Positions 6,523 through 13,424 of a stretch of 36,733 nt of DNA are shown here, one piece after another (the stretch's first letter is position 1; each line of letters opens with the position of its first letter). The position numbers were made by a program, and so were the translations under genes. The stretch is from a virus. The notes beneath the pieces were generated by a model, which was given only the letters and a program-made list of their open reading frames with translations, was not told the DNA's origin and searched no databases. The stretch lies in IMG/VR virus record IMGVR_UViG_3300022187_000006, positions 1 to 36,733 of that record; one strand, given 5' to 3'.

Positions 6523-6804
6523 CTATTTTTTCTTAATTTTTTCAAAAAATTCTGTAGCGCTTGTGATAACGAGGTATTCCACGCCTGCTGATTTCATTCC
6601 GTCGGCGCATTTTTGTTCACCTTTTGTTAATTTCTTCGAAGCATCGACCTTTATTTCTACAGGATATAAGGATCCTTTATACGCTACCAATACGTCGAAA
6701 GCTTCTTTAAGTGTATAAGTATGCACAATGAAGCAACCACGTTTCCGCAGTTGCCTTACTATTTCTGGTTGATTCGAATCGATTCTAGCGAAATATTTAC
6801 TCAT
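6523..6804 (-). CDS. PD-(D/E)XK (VRR-NUC/Holliday-junction-type) nuclease
   Basis: A 93-residue compact nuclease-like protein. N-terminal 'ARIDSNQPEIVRQLRKRG' is the usual first helix of VRR-NUC and phage resolvase-like folds. D37 (in FDVLVAY) and the ExK pair E50-K52 (PVEIK) give the D...ExK active site. 'LTKGEQKCADGMK' matches the conserved 'LTpaE..F' helix. I choose the ATG at 6804, which makes a 4-nt ATGA overlap with the ASCH-type gene; an ATG four codons earlier exists. Likely role: branched-DNA or recombination intermediate processing alongside the Rad52-like protein, or a step in DNA packaging. Confidence 0.7.
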   Translation of the reverse strand: MSKYFARIDSNQPEIVRQLRKRGCFIVHTYTLKEAFDVLVAYKGSLYPVEIKVDASKKLTKGEQKCADGMKSAGVEYLVITSATEFFEKIKKK

Positions 6805-7076
6805 AATGATTTGCAACGTTTAGGATCGGAAATCGAAATTACTTTAATACAAAAAATGCAATGCCCTTCTTTTAACCCATGAATTGATTTGTTCAAAACG
6901 TAAGTAATTTGGGCTTCAATCAAACGTCCGGTATAATTTTTCGAATCCAAATTGTATTCCATTAATCTGACCCGATCGCCTTCCTTGAAATTATCGTGTT
7001 TTCTTAGTTCAAAAGTTTTAATCCCGTCTGCAATCAGATCAAACGGGATTGGATTTATTTTTAGGTGATGTATCAT
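6801..7076 (-). CDS. ASCH/PUA-like DUF3850 protein
   Basis: This 91-residue protein matches DUF3850, an ASCH-type PUA-like RNA/nucleotide-binding fold. It starts 'HHLKINPIPFDLIADGIK', followed by the signature 'TFELRKHDN' (the G.K..ElR motif), 'GDRVRLMEY' and 'LKEGHCIFCIKV'. ASCH proteins bind RNA or modified nucleosides, and some act as nucleases or deaminase-like enzymes. It lies 2 nt from the ABC-ATPase/GNAT fusion and overlaps the nuclease gene by 4 nt, so the three are translated as a set. Its substrate is not visible from sequence. Confidence 0.8.
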   Translation of the reverse strand: MIHHLKINPIPFDLIADGIKTFELRKHDNFKEGDRVRLMEYNLDSKNYTGRLIEAQITYVLNKSIHGLKEGHCIFCIKVISISDPKRCKSL

Positions 7077-7078
7077 AG

Positions 7079-8254
7079 TTAAAACATTTCAATTTGGTTT
7101 TGAGCTACATCTTTGTAAATCTCATTTTTAAACAAAATTAATTTAGTATCATCTTCAGAAGGAGGCCCGACCCATTTATAAGATTTGGTAATCGCGTTTC
7201 GATAAGACAACATTCCGCCTTTGTCGGCGTCTTGCATTTTTTTCATCCAATCGCTATTAATCATTTCTGCAGTAACTTCTGTCGTTTTATGCCAATTAGG
7301 TGATTTGTCACGATGCGACCACAATGCCGGGTTAGAAGTTTTCACGTACATTGTTCTACCCTCCGCCTTGTAAAGTGACGCTAAATAATCAGTTACTCGC
7401 GAACCAATGCCTAATCCTTGATAGTCGGGTAATACGACGGTTCGGCTCATTCGATACCCGTTCTTAATATTCCCATGAGGGAAAGGTAGTACCGCGTTAA
7501 ATGAAATCGGTTTACCATTCATAACCGTCACGTAGCAAATGCAAGCTTTATTTAGGTCTTCAGTTAAATAGTGATGTTGTTTGAATATGTTCCAAGTTTC
7601 ATATCTACATCGAAATATCTGAAGGTCGAGGTCTGGTCTTGTTCGCCTTTGACGTGACGCTCTCTCAAGACGCCCTTTTAATGGTGAATAAGTCCAATCA
7701 GGCAATAACCATTCCATGATATCAAAATGACATGAAGCAACAATGATCCTTTTATTATTTCGTCTGATATATTTTTGCAAAGCATTCGACATCGCTTTCG
7801 CAACGTCGCGATCTACAACTGAGGTAAACTCATCGATCAGAATAACTTCATTATCTTTTGCTTTTCCGACTTTGTAAGCTAACGCAGCTCGATATTGTTC
7901 GCCGTTCGATAATAAATGAAATGGGCGTAACCATGTAGGTACAGACGCTAACCCCATAGCTGAAAGCAAAAATGTCGCTTCCTTTGGTTCTAACCAATCA
8001 AAATTAGAAATTAAAGGTTTGTTTTCATCGAATGAATCTTCTTTTAGGGCCCCAAATTCTTTTAGCAACGTAGTTTTTCCTGTACCGGATCCGCCATAAA
8101 TTACTCCAATATTCCAATCGAATTGTTTTGCTCCTTCGAAATTGATTGGGATTTTTACTGTCGTTTCGTCTTTGTTTTGAATGTCAAATGCTGAATAAAT
8201 ATACTCAGTGTATTTGTCATTTATTATCTTGTTTGTTCGTGTTAAGTATCTCAT
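7079..8254 (-). CDS. ABC-type ATPase fused to GNAT acetyltransferase (COG2401-like)
   Basis: This 391-residue protein joins two domains. Residues about 45-200 form an ABC-family ATPase with Walker A GGSGTGKT (54-61), an ABC signature-like LSNGEQ (115-120), Walker B VILIDE (137-142) and an H-loop histidine (H176). No membrane partner is nearby, so it is not a transporter. Residues about 210-390 form a GNAT-like domain with the acetyl-CoA loop QGLGIG (279-284) after 'SRTVVLPDY', then a conserved 'TSNPALWSHRD' segment. The architecture is that of COG2401, whose function is unknown. Because phage Mu Mom is a GNAT-fold DNA-modifying enzyme, a role in DNA base modification is an attractive but untested guess. 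It overlaps the HNH gene by 4 nt. Confidence 0.82.
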   Translation of the reverse strand: MRYLTRTNKIINDKYTEYIYSAFDIQNKDETTVKIPINFEGAKQFDWNIGVIYGGSGTGKTTLLKEFGALKEDSFDENKPLISNFDWLEPKEATFLLSAMGLASVPTWLRPFHLLSNGEQYRAALAYKVGKAKDNEVILIDEFTSVVDRDVAKAMSNALQKYIRRNNKRIIVASCHFDIMEWLLPDWTYSPLKGRLERASRQRRTRPDLDLQIFRCRYETWNIFKQHHYLTEDLNKACICYVTVMNGKPISFNAVLPFPHGNIKNGYRMSRTVVLPDYQGLGIGSRVTDYLASLYKAEGRTMYVKTSNPALWSHRDKSPNWHKTTEVTAEMINSDWMKKMQDADKGGMLSYRNAITKSYKWVGPPSEDDTKLILFKNEIYKDVAQNQIEMF

Positions 8255-8538
8255 ATTAGTTTATCTTTTATTTGATGACATTTTCTGCCAAGGATTTCTA
8301 AATTATCTAAATTCCAAATCTGTTCGACACATCCGTTTTCTTTCGCTTCTTTGCGTGAAATAGTATGTGAAACGTCGATAGGTTTGCAATCGTTTCTCAT
8401 GCATTTTTGACAGAAATTATAACCAGAATTTATGAATTGAAGTTCAAGCAATAATTTAGCCGCTTTGTCAGACTTGCGGTTGATTTGTTCTGTCGTATAG
8501 CGTTCGCCTGACGAAGTTCTGTAAGTTGGTTTTCCCAT
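8251..8538 (-). CDS. HNH endonuclease-like protein
   Basis: A 95-residue protein with the parts of an HNH finger. CQKC at about 43-46 supplies two zinc ligands, 'DVSHTISRKEAK' the first His region, and 'WNLDNLEILGRKCHQIKD' the Asn and final His (N...C..H). The N-terminus is basic. Possible roles are a nicking endonuclease, a recombination endonuclease (NinG-like) or a homing-type nuclease. Coupling on both sides (TAATG at 8538, ATGA at 8251-8254) argues it is a resident operon member rather than a mobile intruder. Confidence 0.7.
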   Translation of the reverse strand: MGKPTYRTSSGERYTTEQINRKSDKAAKLLLELQFINSGYNFCQKCMRNDCKPIDVSHTISRKEAKENGCVEQIWNLDNLEILGRKCHQIKDKLI

Positions 8539-8729
8539 TACAAAAATGATTCAAACGCTTTTGTCATAATTACTTCTGGGTAATCATGTGTTAGCTGATT
8601 TAGTTCGTCGTCCGTCAATTCGCGTCCGTTAATTTCACCTGAACAAAAAAACGCGTCTGTAAATTCGGGTGATTGGTCTGGAACGACCCCGTCTAATTTC
8701 AATTTGGTAATTTTAGTAATATCTAGCAT
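8538..8729 (-). CDS. Small acidic hypothetical protein
   Basis: A 63-residue acidic protein beginning MLDITKITKLKLDGVV, with 'INGRELTDDELNQLTHDYPEV' near the C-terminus, a helix-turn pattern often seen in small phage proteins. Its stop overlaps the HNH start (TAATG). No function can be assigned. Confidence 0.7.
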   Translation of the reverse strand: MLDITKITKLKLDGVVPDQSPEFTDAFFCSGEINGRELTDDELNQLTHDYPEVIMTKAFESFL

Positions 8730-8731
8730 AA

Positions 8732-8944
8732 TTAAGAGTTGTTTTCTTTAATATATCGATTCATGTCTGATTTTGTTTGTGCGTGTTTCCATTCAAGATA
8801 TCGAAACGCCGGGTCTGCTTTAAGTTTGTTTGTGATTGTTGGCAGAACTTTCACTTCTTTAATAGTGTATCCGCGTTCTAAAAACTTTTCTAAATGATGA
8901 GCTTCGTGTTCGTCTTTTAATTCAAATTGCATTTGTACTATCAT
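8732..8944 (-). CDS. Small hypothetical protein
   Basis: A 70-residue protein beginning MIVQMQFELKDEHEAHHL, strand then helix, probably a small alpha/beta fold. It overlaps the Rad52-like gene by 4 nt (ATGA), so it may act with it. No family recognised. Confidence 0.7.
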   Translation of the reverse strand: MIVQMQFELKDEHEAHHLEKFLERGYTIKEVKVLPTITNKLKADPAFRYLEWKHAQTKSDMNRYIKENNS

Positions 8945-9732
8945 GATTTTTTGTTTTGTTCGTTTGTTCTTTCAAGCGCTTTCGTAAGTGTCGTTCTTTG
9001 CCCAACTGACATTCTAAAATTTTTCAAATAACCAGCGATGTATTTATGATTTTCTGGTTCCATTATCTTATCGAATTGATCAGAAGATAAGGCCTGTTTT
9101 CTGTCTGAATCAACAGGAGCAATTTTCACTTCGATTTTAGGTTCTGATACAGTTTTAGATTCAGTAATTCGCGCCGCTTTCCAATTGAATCTTAATACTG
9201 CATTTTGATCCCATGCAGCTAATTGGATTATTTCATTTTTATCATTGAATTTAGAAGTCCATGTCCAATTCTTTATTTGTAAATCAAAAGTAGCAACGAC
9301 GCGTGCTTTATAATTCCCAGATGCAGGAATCACTTTAAATTCATTCGCGTTAAGTTTCACCTGTATTGTTGGGTAGTCGTATAATTCGCGACCGATACCC
9401 CAGTTAAACGCAGCTCGCTTAAATGAATCACTTGCTTGTCCTTTTTCTTTAGACGCACTAGATTCCGCCCCAGCGTCCCATTTCCATACCCAATCGTTAT
9501 ATTGATCCGTAGGTTTCGAAACGTTGATCCCGATCCCACAATAAACAACGTCGTTTATTTCTTTGTGGTCACGTTGCCAATTTTGAGGCCCACAAACATC
9601 GTCTAAAACATTCATGTCTACTCGAGCGTTTTTATAAGACAAAATTGTCGCATAACCGCCTTTGTTAATTGATTGCACCCTGAAATCCACATCTTTTATG
9701 TCGATTGGGGTTTGTAATTTTTTTAAATTCAT
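8941..9732 (-). CDS. Rad52/Rad22-family single-strand annealing protein
   Basis: This 263-residue protein carries the Rad52_Rad22 core in residues about 15-140: 'FRVQSINKGGYATILSYKNARV', then 'WKWDAGAESSASKEKGQASDSFKRAAFNWG' broken only by usual substitutions, then IGRELYDYP. In known members the run of D-G-x-E, K-G-x-A-S-D and K-R-A lines the DNA-binding ring. Such proteins (Sak-type) anneal complementary single strands in phage recombination and repair. The C-terminal third (about 180-263) is less conserved and contains basic helices. The SSB-like protein and the PD-(D/E)XK nuclease are likely partners. Confidence 0.88.
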   Translation of the reverse strand: MNLKKLQTPIDIKDVDFRVQSINKGGYATILSYKNARVDMNVLDDVCGPQNWQRDHKEINDVVYCGIGINVSKPTDQYNDWVWKWDAGAESSASKEKGQASDSFKRAAFNWGIGRELYDYPTIQVKLNANEFKVIPASGNYKARVVATFDLQIKNWTWTSKFNDKNEIIQLAAWDQNAVLRFNWKAARITESKTVSEPKIEVKIAPVDSDRKQALSSDQFDKIMEPENHKYIAGYLKNFRMSVGQRTTLTKALERTNEQNKKS

Positions 9733-9734
9733 AA

Positions 9735-9929
9735 TTAAGAGTGTTTTTTGATTCGTTTAGATTTAATTTTTTGACTTCGCGTCTGAAAATAAATAGGTCC
9801 TGTTGAACTGTTTTTATTGTTCGATGAAACATTTGTTTCAATTGTCGCTTTTTGATTGTTAGCGATATTTCCGCCAAACAACATTCCAAGCGTTAAAAGA
9901 CTGAGCACTCTGTGCGTTTGTTTTCTCAT
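9735..9929 (-). CDS. Small protein with N-terminal hydrophobic segment
   Basis: A 64-residue protein. MRKQTHRVLSLLTLGMLFGG looks like a signal peptide or single membrane anchor; the remainder is polar and ends in a basic tail (KIKSKRIKKHS). Its ATG lies 2 nt upstream of the Rad52-like gene's region and 14 nt after a stable GAAA-loop hairpin. A membrane or periplasmic role is likely; nothing more can be said. A competing frame overlapping it is less coherent. Confidence 0.6.
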   Translation of the reverse strand: MRKQTHRVLSLLTLGMLFGGNIANNQKATIETNVSSNNKNSSTGPIYFQTRSQKIKSKRIKKHS

Positions 9930-9943
9930 TGTTAAAGTATTAT

Positions 9944-9959
9944 GGGGACTTTCGCCCCC
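9944..9959 (-). other. RNA hairpin with GAAA tetraloop
   Basis: The minus strand reads GGGGGC-GAAA-GTCCCC: four G-C pairs, one G-U and one C-G around a GNRA tetraloop. It lies in the 44-nt gap between the 62-aa and 64-aa genes, in an AT-rich region where such a GC-rich stem stands out. There is no U-tract after it, so it is more likely a processing, stability or translation element than a terminator. Confidence 0.6.
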
Positions 9960-9973
9960 GATTAATTATTATT

Positions 9974-10162
9974 TTAAATTTCGTCAAGAAAAGTTTTATT
10001 ATCGATTCGACGTTGAAGCTCGTAGATTATTGCATCAACGCGAGCGGATTCCTTTTTTTCAAGGTTGTTTTGTAAATTGTAAGGAATTTGGCGAATTGAT
10101 TTAGCAGGTTCACAAGACATTATTTTGTTAATTCGTTTGTACCATTGATTTTGATTTTTCAT
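9974..10162 (-). CDS. Small basic hypothetical protein
   Basis: A 62-residue protein beginning MKNQNQWYKRINKIMSCE, helical and positively charged at first, then charged with mixed sign. It lies between two other small early genes, 11 nt downstream of the 67-aa gene. No family recognised. Confidence 0.65.
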   Translation of the reverse strand: MKNQNQWYKRINKIMSCEPAKSIRQIPYNLQNNLEKKESARVDAIIYELQRRIDNKTFLDEI

Positions 10163-10173
10163 AATTGTATCGA

Positions 10174-10377
10174 TTAAAATAAGTTAGTAAAAAATTTAGA
10201 AATTTCTTCAGTTCCGTTGTCAGCAGTTACCCAAATATCGCCATTTGATTCGCGTCTTACACTTCCACCTTCCCAAATTTCAATATCGAAAAGGATTTGT
10301 TGTAGTTCATCGTTTCCAGTTTTTGCGTTGAACATTTCAAGTAATAATTCGAGTATCGCGTTTTCCATTTTAGTCAT
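10174..10377 (-). CDS. Small acidic early protein
   Basis: A 67-residue acidic protein beginning MTKMENAILELLLEMFNA. An N-terminal helix is followed by a possible beta hairpin ('WEGGSVRRESNGDIWVTAD'). It is the first gene after the 10.4-kb promoter, so it is probably among the earliest made. A second ATG three codons in is possible. Function unknown; first-gene position suits a host-takeover protein. Confidence 0.7.
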   Translation of the reverse strand: MTKMENAILELLLEMFNAKTGNDELQQILFDIEIWEGGSVRRESNGDIWVTADNGTEEISKFFTNLF

Positions 10378-10399
10378 AATTTTGATGTTTTAAGATATG

Positions 10400-10429
10400 T
10401 AAATCTACAGAACATTGTTGACTAAAAAA
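10400..10429 (-). promoter_or_regulatory. Promoter-family element upstream of the early genes
   Basis: TAGATTTA (10407-10400, one mismatch to TAnnTTTG) sits in the same block, CAACAATGTTCTGTAGATTT, as the 4.3- and 6.5-kb promoters. The expected -33 position holds TTT rather than TTG, so it may be weaker or need an activator. It follows the 10.45-kb terminator and precedes the 67-aa gene. Confidence 0.6.
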
Positions 10430-10451
10430 AGGATTTACTAAAAAAAAAGCT

Positions 10452-10492
10452 AAAAAAAAGCGTATTCACATGATTTTCACATAAATACGCTT
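10452..10492 (-). terminator. Intrinsic terminator at the end of the late operon
   Basis: On the minus strand AAGCGTATT and AATACGCTT form a perfect 9-bp stem with a 17-nt loop, followed by a run of eight T residues. Two further T tracts follow downstream. It ends transcription after the metallophosphoesterase gene and insulates the early promoter at 10.4 kb. Confidence 0.85.
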
Positions 10493-10513
10493 AAAGAATT
10501 TTATCGACATTTT

Positions 10514-11227
10514 TTATAAATGCATAGGCTCGAGGTGTGGCGTTCCGTCTAAATCGACACCGCAACCAATGATAGGTTTAGGGAAGTTTTTACCATAAGC
10601 AAAAGCATATTTCTCATGATCTATTCCGCAGCCCGATTGTACGCCGTATATTTTGAAACGTTGCCCAACCATGTAATCGATGTAAAATTGGGAATGTAAA
10701 TGCCCTTGCCACGTGGACATCAACTCTTTTTTGTATCGCGTTCTAGCCGTACCGCCTTCGCCGTGGTGATATAATGTATCTCCTATGATTGTTTTCTCTT
10801 TGAATTCCCAATTTGGTGTTTCTAGCACTTCATGATATTCGCGGATCCATTTTTTAGGAATCCCTGCAGAAAACGCTTTTCGACTTACAATTCTGTCATG
10901 GTTTCCAATCATAACTTCAGCAGGCCCAAATTCAGTGTGCCAACGTTCCAATCTGCGAATCGCTAAATCTAATTCGTCACCTCCTCCCATCCCGTCTGGA
11001 TCTGTTTCATGATAAGACGTATGGTGAGAATCTATTACGTCGCCCATAAAAACAACTCTGTTACATTGATATCTGTCGCGAACTTTTCTAACGTGGTCGA
11101 AATATGAATCCAAAGAAAATGGTTCGTGCAAATCGCCTATGACTAAAACGCGACAAGAATCTTTGTCGTTTAAGTATTTCAAATATTCTCTTAATGCATC
11201 GTTCCCAATGCGTACTCTATTTTCCAT
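10514..11227 (-). CDS. Calcineurin-like metallophosphoesterase
   Basis: This 237-residue protein has every metallophosphoesterase motif in order: GDLH (31-34), GDVID (62-66), GNHD (108-111), a His in LYHHGE (about 154) and GHLH (175-178). These residues ligate two metal ions for phosphoester hydrolysis. Phage members may cleave cyclic nucleotides, RNA ends or nucleoside phosphates; the substrate cannot be told here. It is last in the late transcript, after lysis genes and just before the strong terminator, with a 57-nt gap that may hold its own weak promoter. Confidence 0.9.
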   Translation of the reverse strand: MENRVRIGNDALREYLKYLNDKDSCRVLVIGDLHEPFSLDSYFDHVRKVRDRYQCNRVVFMGDVIDSHHTSYHETDPDGMGGGDELDLAIRRLERWHTEFGPAEVMIGNHDRIVSRKAFSAGIPKKWIREYHEVLETPNWEFKEKTIIGDTLYHHGEGGTARTRYKKELMSTWQGHLHSQFYIDYMVGQRFKIYGVQSGCGIDHEKYAFAYGKNFPKPIIGCGVDLDGTPHLEPMHL

Positions 11228-11284
11228 AAGATGTAATTAGGTGAGCAATATAAACGCTTTTACTGATCTGGCAAGGAAAAAGTG

Positions 11285-11743
11285 CTATTTTTTAGTTTTG
11301 CCGTATTCTCGAAGAGTGAAATACCCGCCTACTGCTGTTACTCCCATTGTCATTAATATCGGTAAATAATCTTCACCCAACGGTCTACCCCACATCGAAG
11401 AAATTATAACCACATCGATCAGAATAGTGAAATTAGCTACGACTAGTGGACGAATTAATTTAGGCAACCAATGTTCAGATTTTGAATCTAATTCCCAACG
11501 TTTCGTTCTTTCAACTTCATGATCTACATCTGCTTTTAGTTTTGCTAATAAATATTCTTTGTCATTCGAATCTAAATTTTCATCTCCACGAATAACATCT
11601 GCCAACTTTTCAAGACTTCCCAATCCATTAATATTTGACGCTAAATCTAAAATAACAGGTGAAATAGCTTTTCCAGATTTGGTTAACCATCGAAGCGCGT
11701 CACCTATCATTGTAGTTCCGTTTTGATCCTTGTAATTTCCCAT
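11285..11743 (-). CDS. 3TM-type holin (GTA_holin_3TM-like)
   Basis: This 152-residue protein (from the ATG at 11743, 1 nt after the endolysin stop) has the pattern of the GTA_holin_3TM family. A helical N-terminus and charged 'DVDHEVERTKRWELDSKSE' precede 'HWLPKLIRPLVV', the conserved 'W..r.iRP..l' motif. Two hydrophobic segments follow (about residues 100-122 and 128-145). It probably permeabilises the inner membrane to release the endolysin. An upstream ATG at 11794 would overlap the endolysin gene by 50 nt and adds residues unlike the family, so I reject it. Confidence 0.78.
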   Translation of the reverse strand: MGNYKDQNGTTMIGDALRWLTKSGKAISPVILDLASNINGLGSLEKLADVIRGDENLDSNDKEYLLAKLKADVDHEVERTKRWELDSKSEHWLPKLIRPLVVANFTILIDVVIISSMWGRPLGEDYLPILMTMGVTAVGGYFTLREYGKTKK

Positions 11744-11744
11744 T

Positions 11745-12197
11745 TTATAAGTTTTTGAAATATAATTTTGCTTCTTCATCTCTGCGACGTACAAGACCTT
11801 CTAATTTAATCCCATTTGCACGAACCCAACGCTTGAATTGATAAGCGATATCTGGATCACAAGGATCAACATTTATTTTCTTTAATAATGTTGAACTTTT
11901 AAAAGCGCCCAATCCTAAATTATACGCAAATGAAACCAATGCGTCGAATTGATTTTGATTGACCTCAACTTGCAGGTATCGTTCTACGCCTTGTTCGTAT
12001 CGCTCGACCATTTTCTTTAAAAGGTCTGTAGCCTGCGATTTACTGATAGATCCGTCTGTCATTGATACATTAGTACCATTTAAGTAATAAGTCGCGCCAT
12101 ATCCGATAGTAGGCACGTTAGCTGGGCAGAGGTATGGTTTCGCTCTGAAGCCTTCGTGCTTTTTAATCATTTCTAACCCTGAAATGCTTGTTTTCAT
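11745..12197 (-). CDS. Endolysin, GH24 lysozyme family
   Basis: This 150-residue lysozyme cuts peptidoglycan. Catalytic pattern: E15, C24 and T30 in 'KKHEGFRAKPYLCPANVPTI', i.e. E-8-C-5-T, the Cys variant of the GH24 E-8-(D/C)-5-T triad. 'TIGYG' and 'NQFDALVSFAYNLGLGAF' are family hallmarks. I place the start at 12197 (MKTSISGLEMIK), 13 nt after the preceding gene; an in-frame ATG at 12281 would overlap that gene by 71 nt and adds 28 unrelated residues. There is no signal peptide, so release should depend on a holin. Confidence 0.92.
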   Translation of the reverse strand: MKTSISGLEMIKKHEGFRAKPYLCPANVPTIGYGATYYLNGTNVSMTDGSISKSQATDLLKKMVERYEQGVERYLQVEVNQNQFDALVSFAYNLGLGAFKSSTLLKKINVDPCDPDIAYQFKRWVRANGIKLEGLVRRRDEEAKLYFKNL

Positions 12198-12210
12198 GTT
12201 TTTTTGTTTT

Positions 12211-12474
12211 TTAAAGTTCATGTTCTTTTTTAAAATCTTTCCACATTCCGATTGTTTCTGGGTAATCGCGCTCATATGCATCGAAGCAAATAGAAAAGGA
12301 TCGTTTCAATCCTTCAAGCTCTGTTTTAGCTTTATTCAATTCAGCTTCCAAAGCGCTTCTTTTTGTAGATCCTTTGAGATTCATCCACGCTATAATAATG
12401 CCCGAAATAGACCCGACCGCAATGCCAATTAATTGATTGACATTTTCCATTCCAAGTACTAAATATTTAATCAT
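12211..12474 (-). CDS. Membrane-anchored coiled-coil protein, possible spanin or lysis component
   Basis: An 87-residue protein with one N-terminal hydrophobic segment (about residues 14-30: LIGIAVGSISGIIIAW) followed by a charged coiled coil (about 35-60, 'SALEAELNKAKTELEGL') and a polar end. The layout resembles an inner-membrane spanin or small holin accessory. It sits directly before the endolysin. The start at 12474 overlaps the preceding gene by 8 nt; an ATG at 12450 is an alternative. Identity as a spanin is inference from position and topology. Confidence 0.6.
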   Translation of the reverse strand: MIKYLVLGMENVNQLIGIAVGSISGIIIAWMNLKGSTKRSALEAELNKAKTELEGLKRSFSICFDAYERDYPETIGMWKDFKKEHEL

Positions 12475-12700
12475 TTTTCTTCTTAATATAATTTCTAATT
12501 CCGTCTATAAAATTCATCATCCCAAACGATGCGAATCCAGCATAAATTCCGGTTCCAAACATAACCAACGAATCAGCTAAGCCTACGATAGAATTTCCGT
12601 TTAAAAAAAACGTTACTCCTACAATTCCAAAAACTCCTATAACTAAATTTTTTACTAATCTTGGGACCCAAAAATGAGGATCATTTACTTGCGTGTTCAT
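12467..12700 (-). CDS. Small two-TM membrane protein, possible holin
   Basis: A 77-residue protein with two hydrophobic segments (about 15-35 and 42-65) separated by 'LNGNSIVGLAD', and a basic C-terminus (RNYIKKKND). This is the topology of a class II holin. It is coupled to the upstream membrane protein by TAATG at 12700. As a 3TM-type holin is also encoded, this may be a second holin, an antiholin or a pinholin. Confidence 0.6.
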   Translation of the reverse strand: MNTQVNDPHFWVPRLVKNLVIGVFGIVGVTFFLNGNSIVGLADSLVMFGTGIYAGFASFGMMNFIDGIRNYIKKKND

Positions 12701-13266
12701 TATCTGTCTGAAAATTTATTTTTATAAATGTATCGGACGCTTGAAGATCCGAATTGTACTATCCATTGTTTTTTGATCCCGAATATTTTGACTGGTTTTG
12801 AAATTGAAAATCTAAAATAACGAGTTCCTTCAATCGTAAAAAATGCAAATTGCTTTCCAAATAACGTGTGATTTCTAAAAGTTGTAGCTCCACCCGTTCC
12901 TTCGTCGGTAATCACTTGCAATTTTTTCATTTTACCAGTCTTCGGTTTAACTGTTAATTTCAAATTCCAATGAGGATTTCTTAAGGCGATCCAACGAAAA
13001 CCAATGTACCATTTTTGTAAGTAATTTAGTTTATCAATGTCAATATTGTTTGAAGTTCTCCAACCTTCATCTCCATACAAATTAGAAGTCTTATCTTTTT
13101 CGTCGCGGTTTACAAACCACCACCCTAAGGAATACGTAGGCCATCCCCATTTTACTTCGATTGGATAAACGATAGGAAATAAAAGTACTCCCACTAAAGC
13201 CGCGATTCCAAACATAGCTCCCAATAATAACCATCTAATAATTGACCATGCGTTTTGTAATATCAT
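12700..13266 (-). CDS. Membrane-anchored phage protein, unknown function (DUF7338-like)
   Basis: A 188-residue protein with an N-terminal membrane segment (residues about 8-35, hydrophobic), then an aromatic-rich region ('WWFVNRD', 'YGDEGWR', 'FRWIALRNPHWNL'), typical of a phage family with conserved 'LRNP.WN' and no known function. The C-terminal half looks like a beta-rich soluble domain. It stands between the receptor-binding protein and the lysis genes, so a role in lysis or entry is possible. It overlaps the 53-aa gene by 4 nt. Confidence 0.65.
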   Translation of the reverse strand: MILQNAWSIIRWLLLGAMFGIAALVGVLLFPIVYPIEVKWGWPTYSLGWWFVNRDEKDKTSNLYGDEGWRTSNNIDIDKLNYLQKWYIGFRWIALRNPHWNLKLTVKPKTGKMKKLQVITDEGTGGATTFRNHTLFGKQFAFFTIEGTRYFRFSISKPVKIFGIKKQWIVQFGSSSVRYIYKNKFSDR

Positions 13267-13424
13267 CCGTTTTGTCTTTTATATACGTTAAATTTATTCA
13301 TTATCCATTCGATACATTTGATATCAGAAGGTTCTCTATATATTTTTTGCTCCAACGCTTCGTAGTTCGCGTGTGCGTGTAATTCATCGTGAAATCTTTG
13401 GTAAAATTCTCTAGGGTATTCCAT
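13263..13424 (-). CDS. Small hypothetical protein
   Basis: A 53-residue soluble protein beginning MEYPREFYQRFHDELHAH, with two short helices. It is coupled on both sides: TAATG with the preceding receptor-binding gene at 13424 and a 4-nt ATGA overlap with the membrane protein. Short, so it is easily missed; the double coupling is the main support for it. Function unknown. Confidence 0.65.
   Translation of the reverse strand: MEYPREFYQRFHDELHAHANYEALEQKIYREPSDIKCIEWIMNKFNVYKRQNG

Noticed and set aside
9357-9548. Minus-strand 63-aa frame
   Set aside because: Lies wholly inside the Rad52-like gene in another frame; no leader or coupling.
11228-11284. Possible promoter before the metallophosphoesterase (TTGCC - 19 - TATATTGC)
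   Set aside because: -7 box has two mismatches in the invariant TTTG part; too weak to annotate, though mentioned with the gene.
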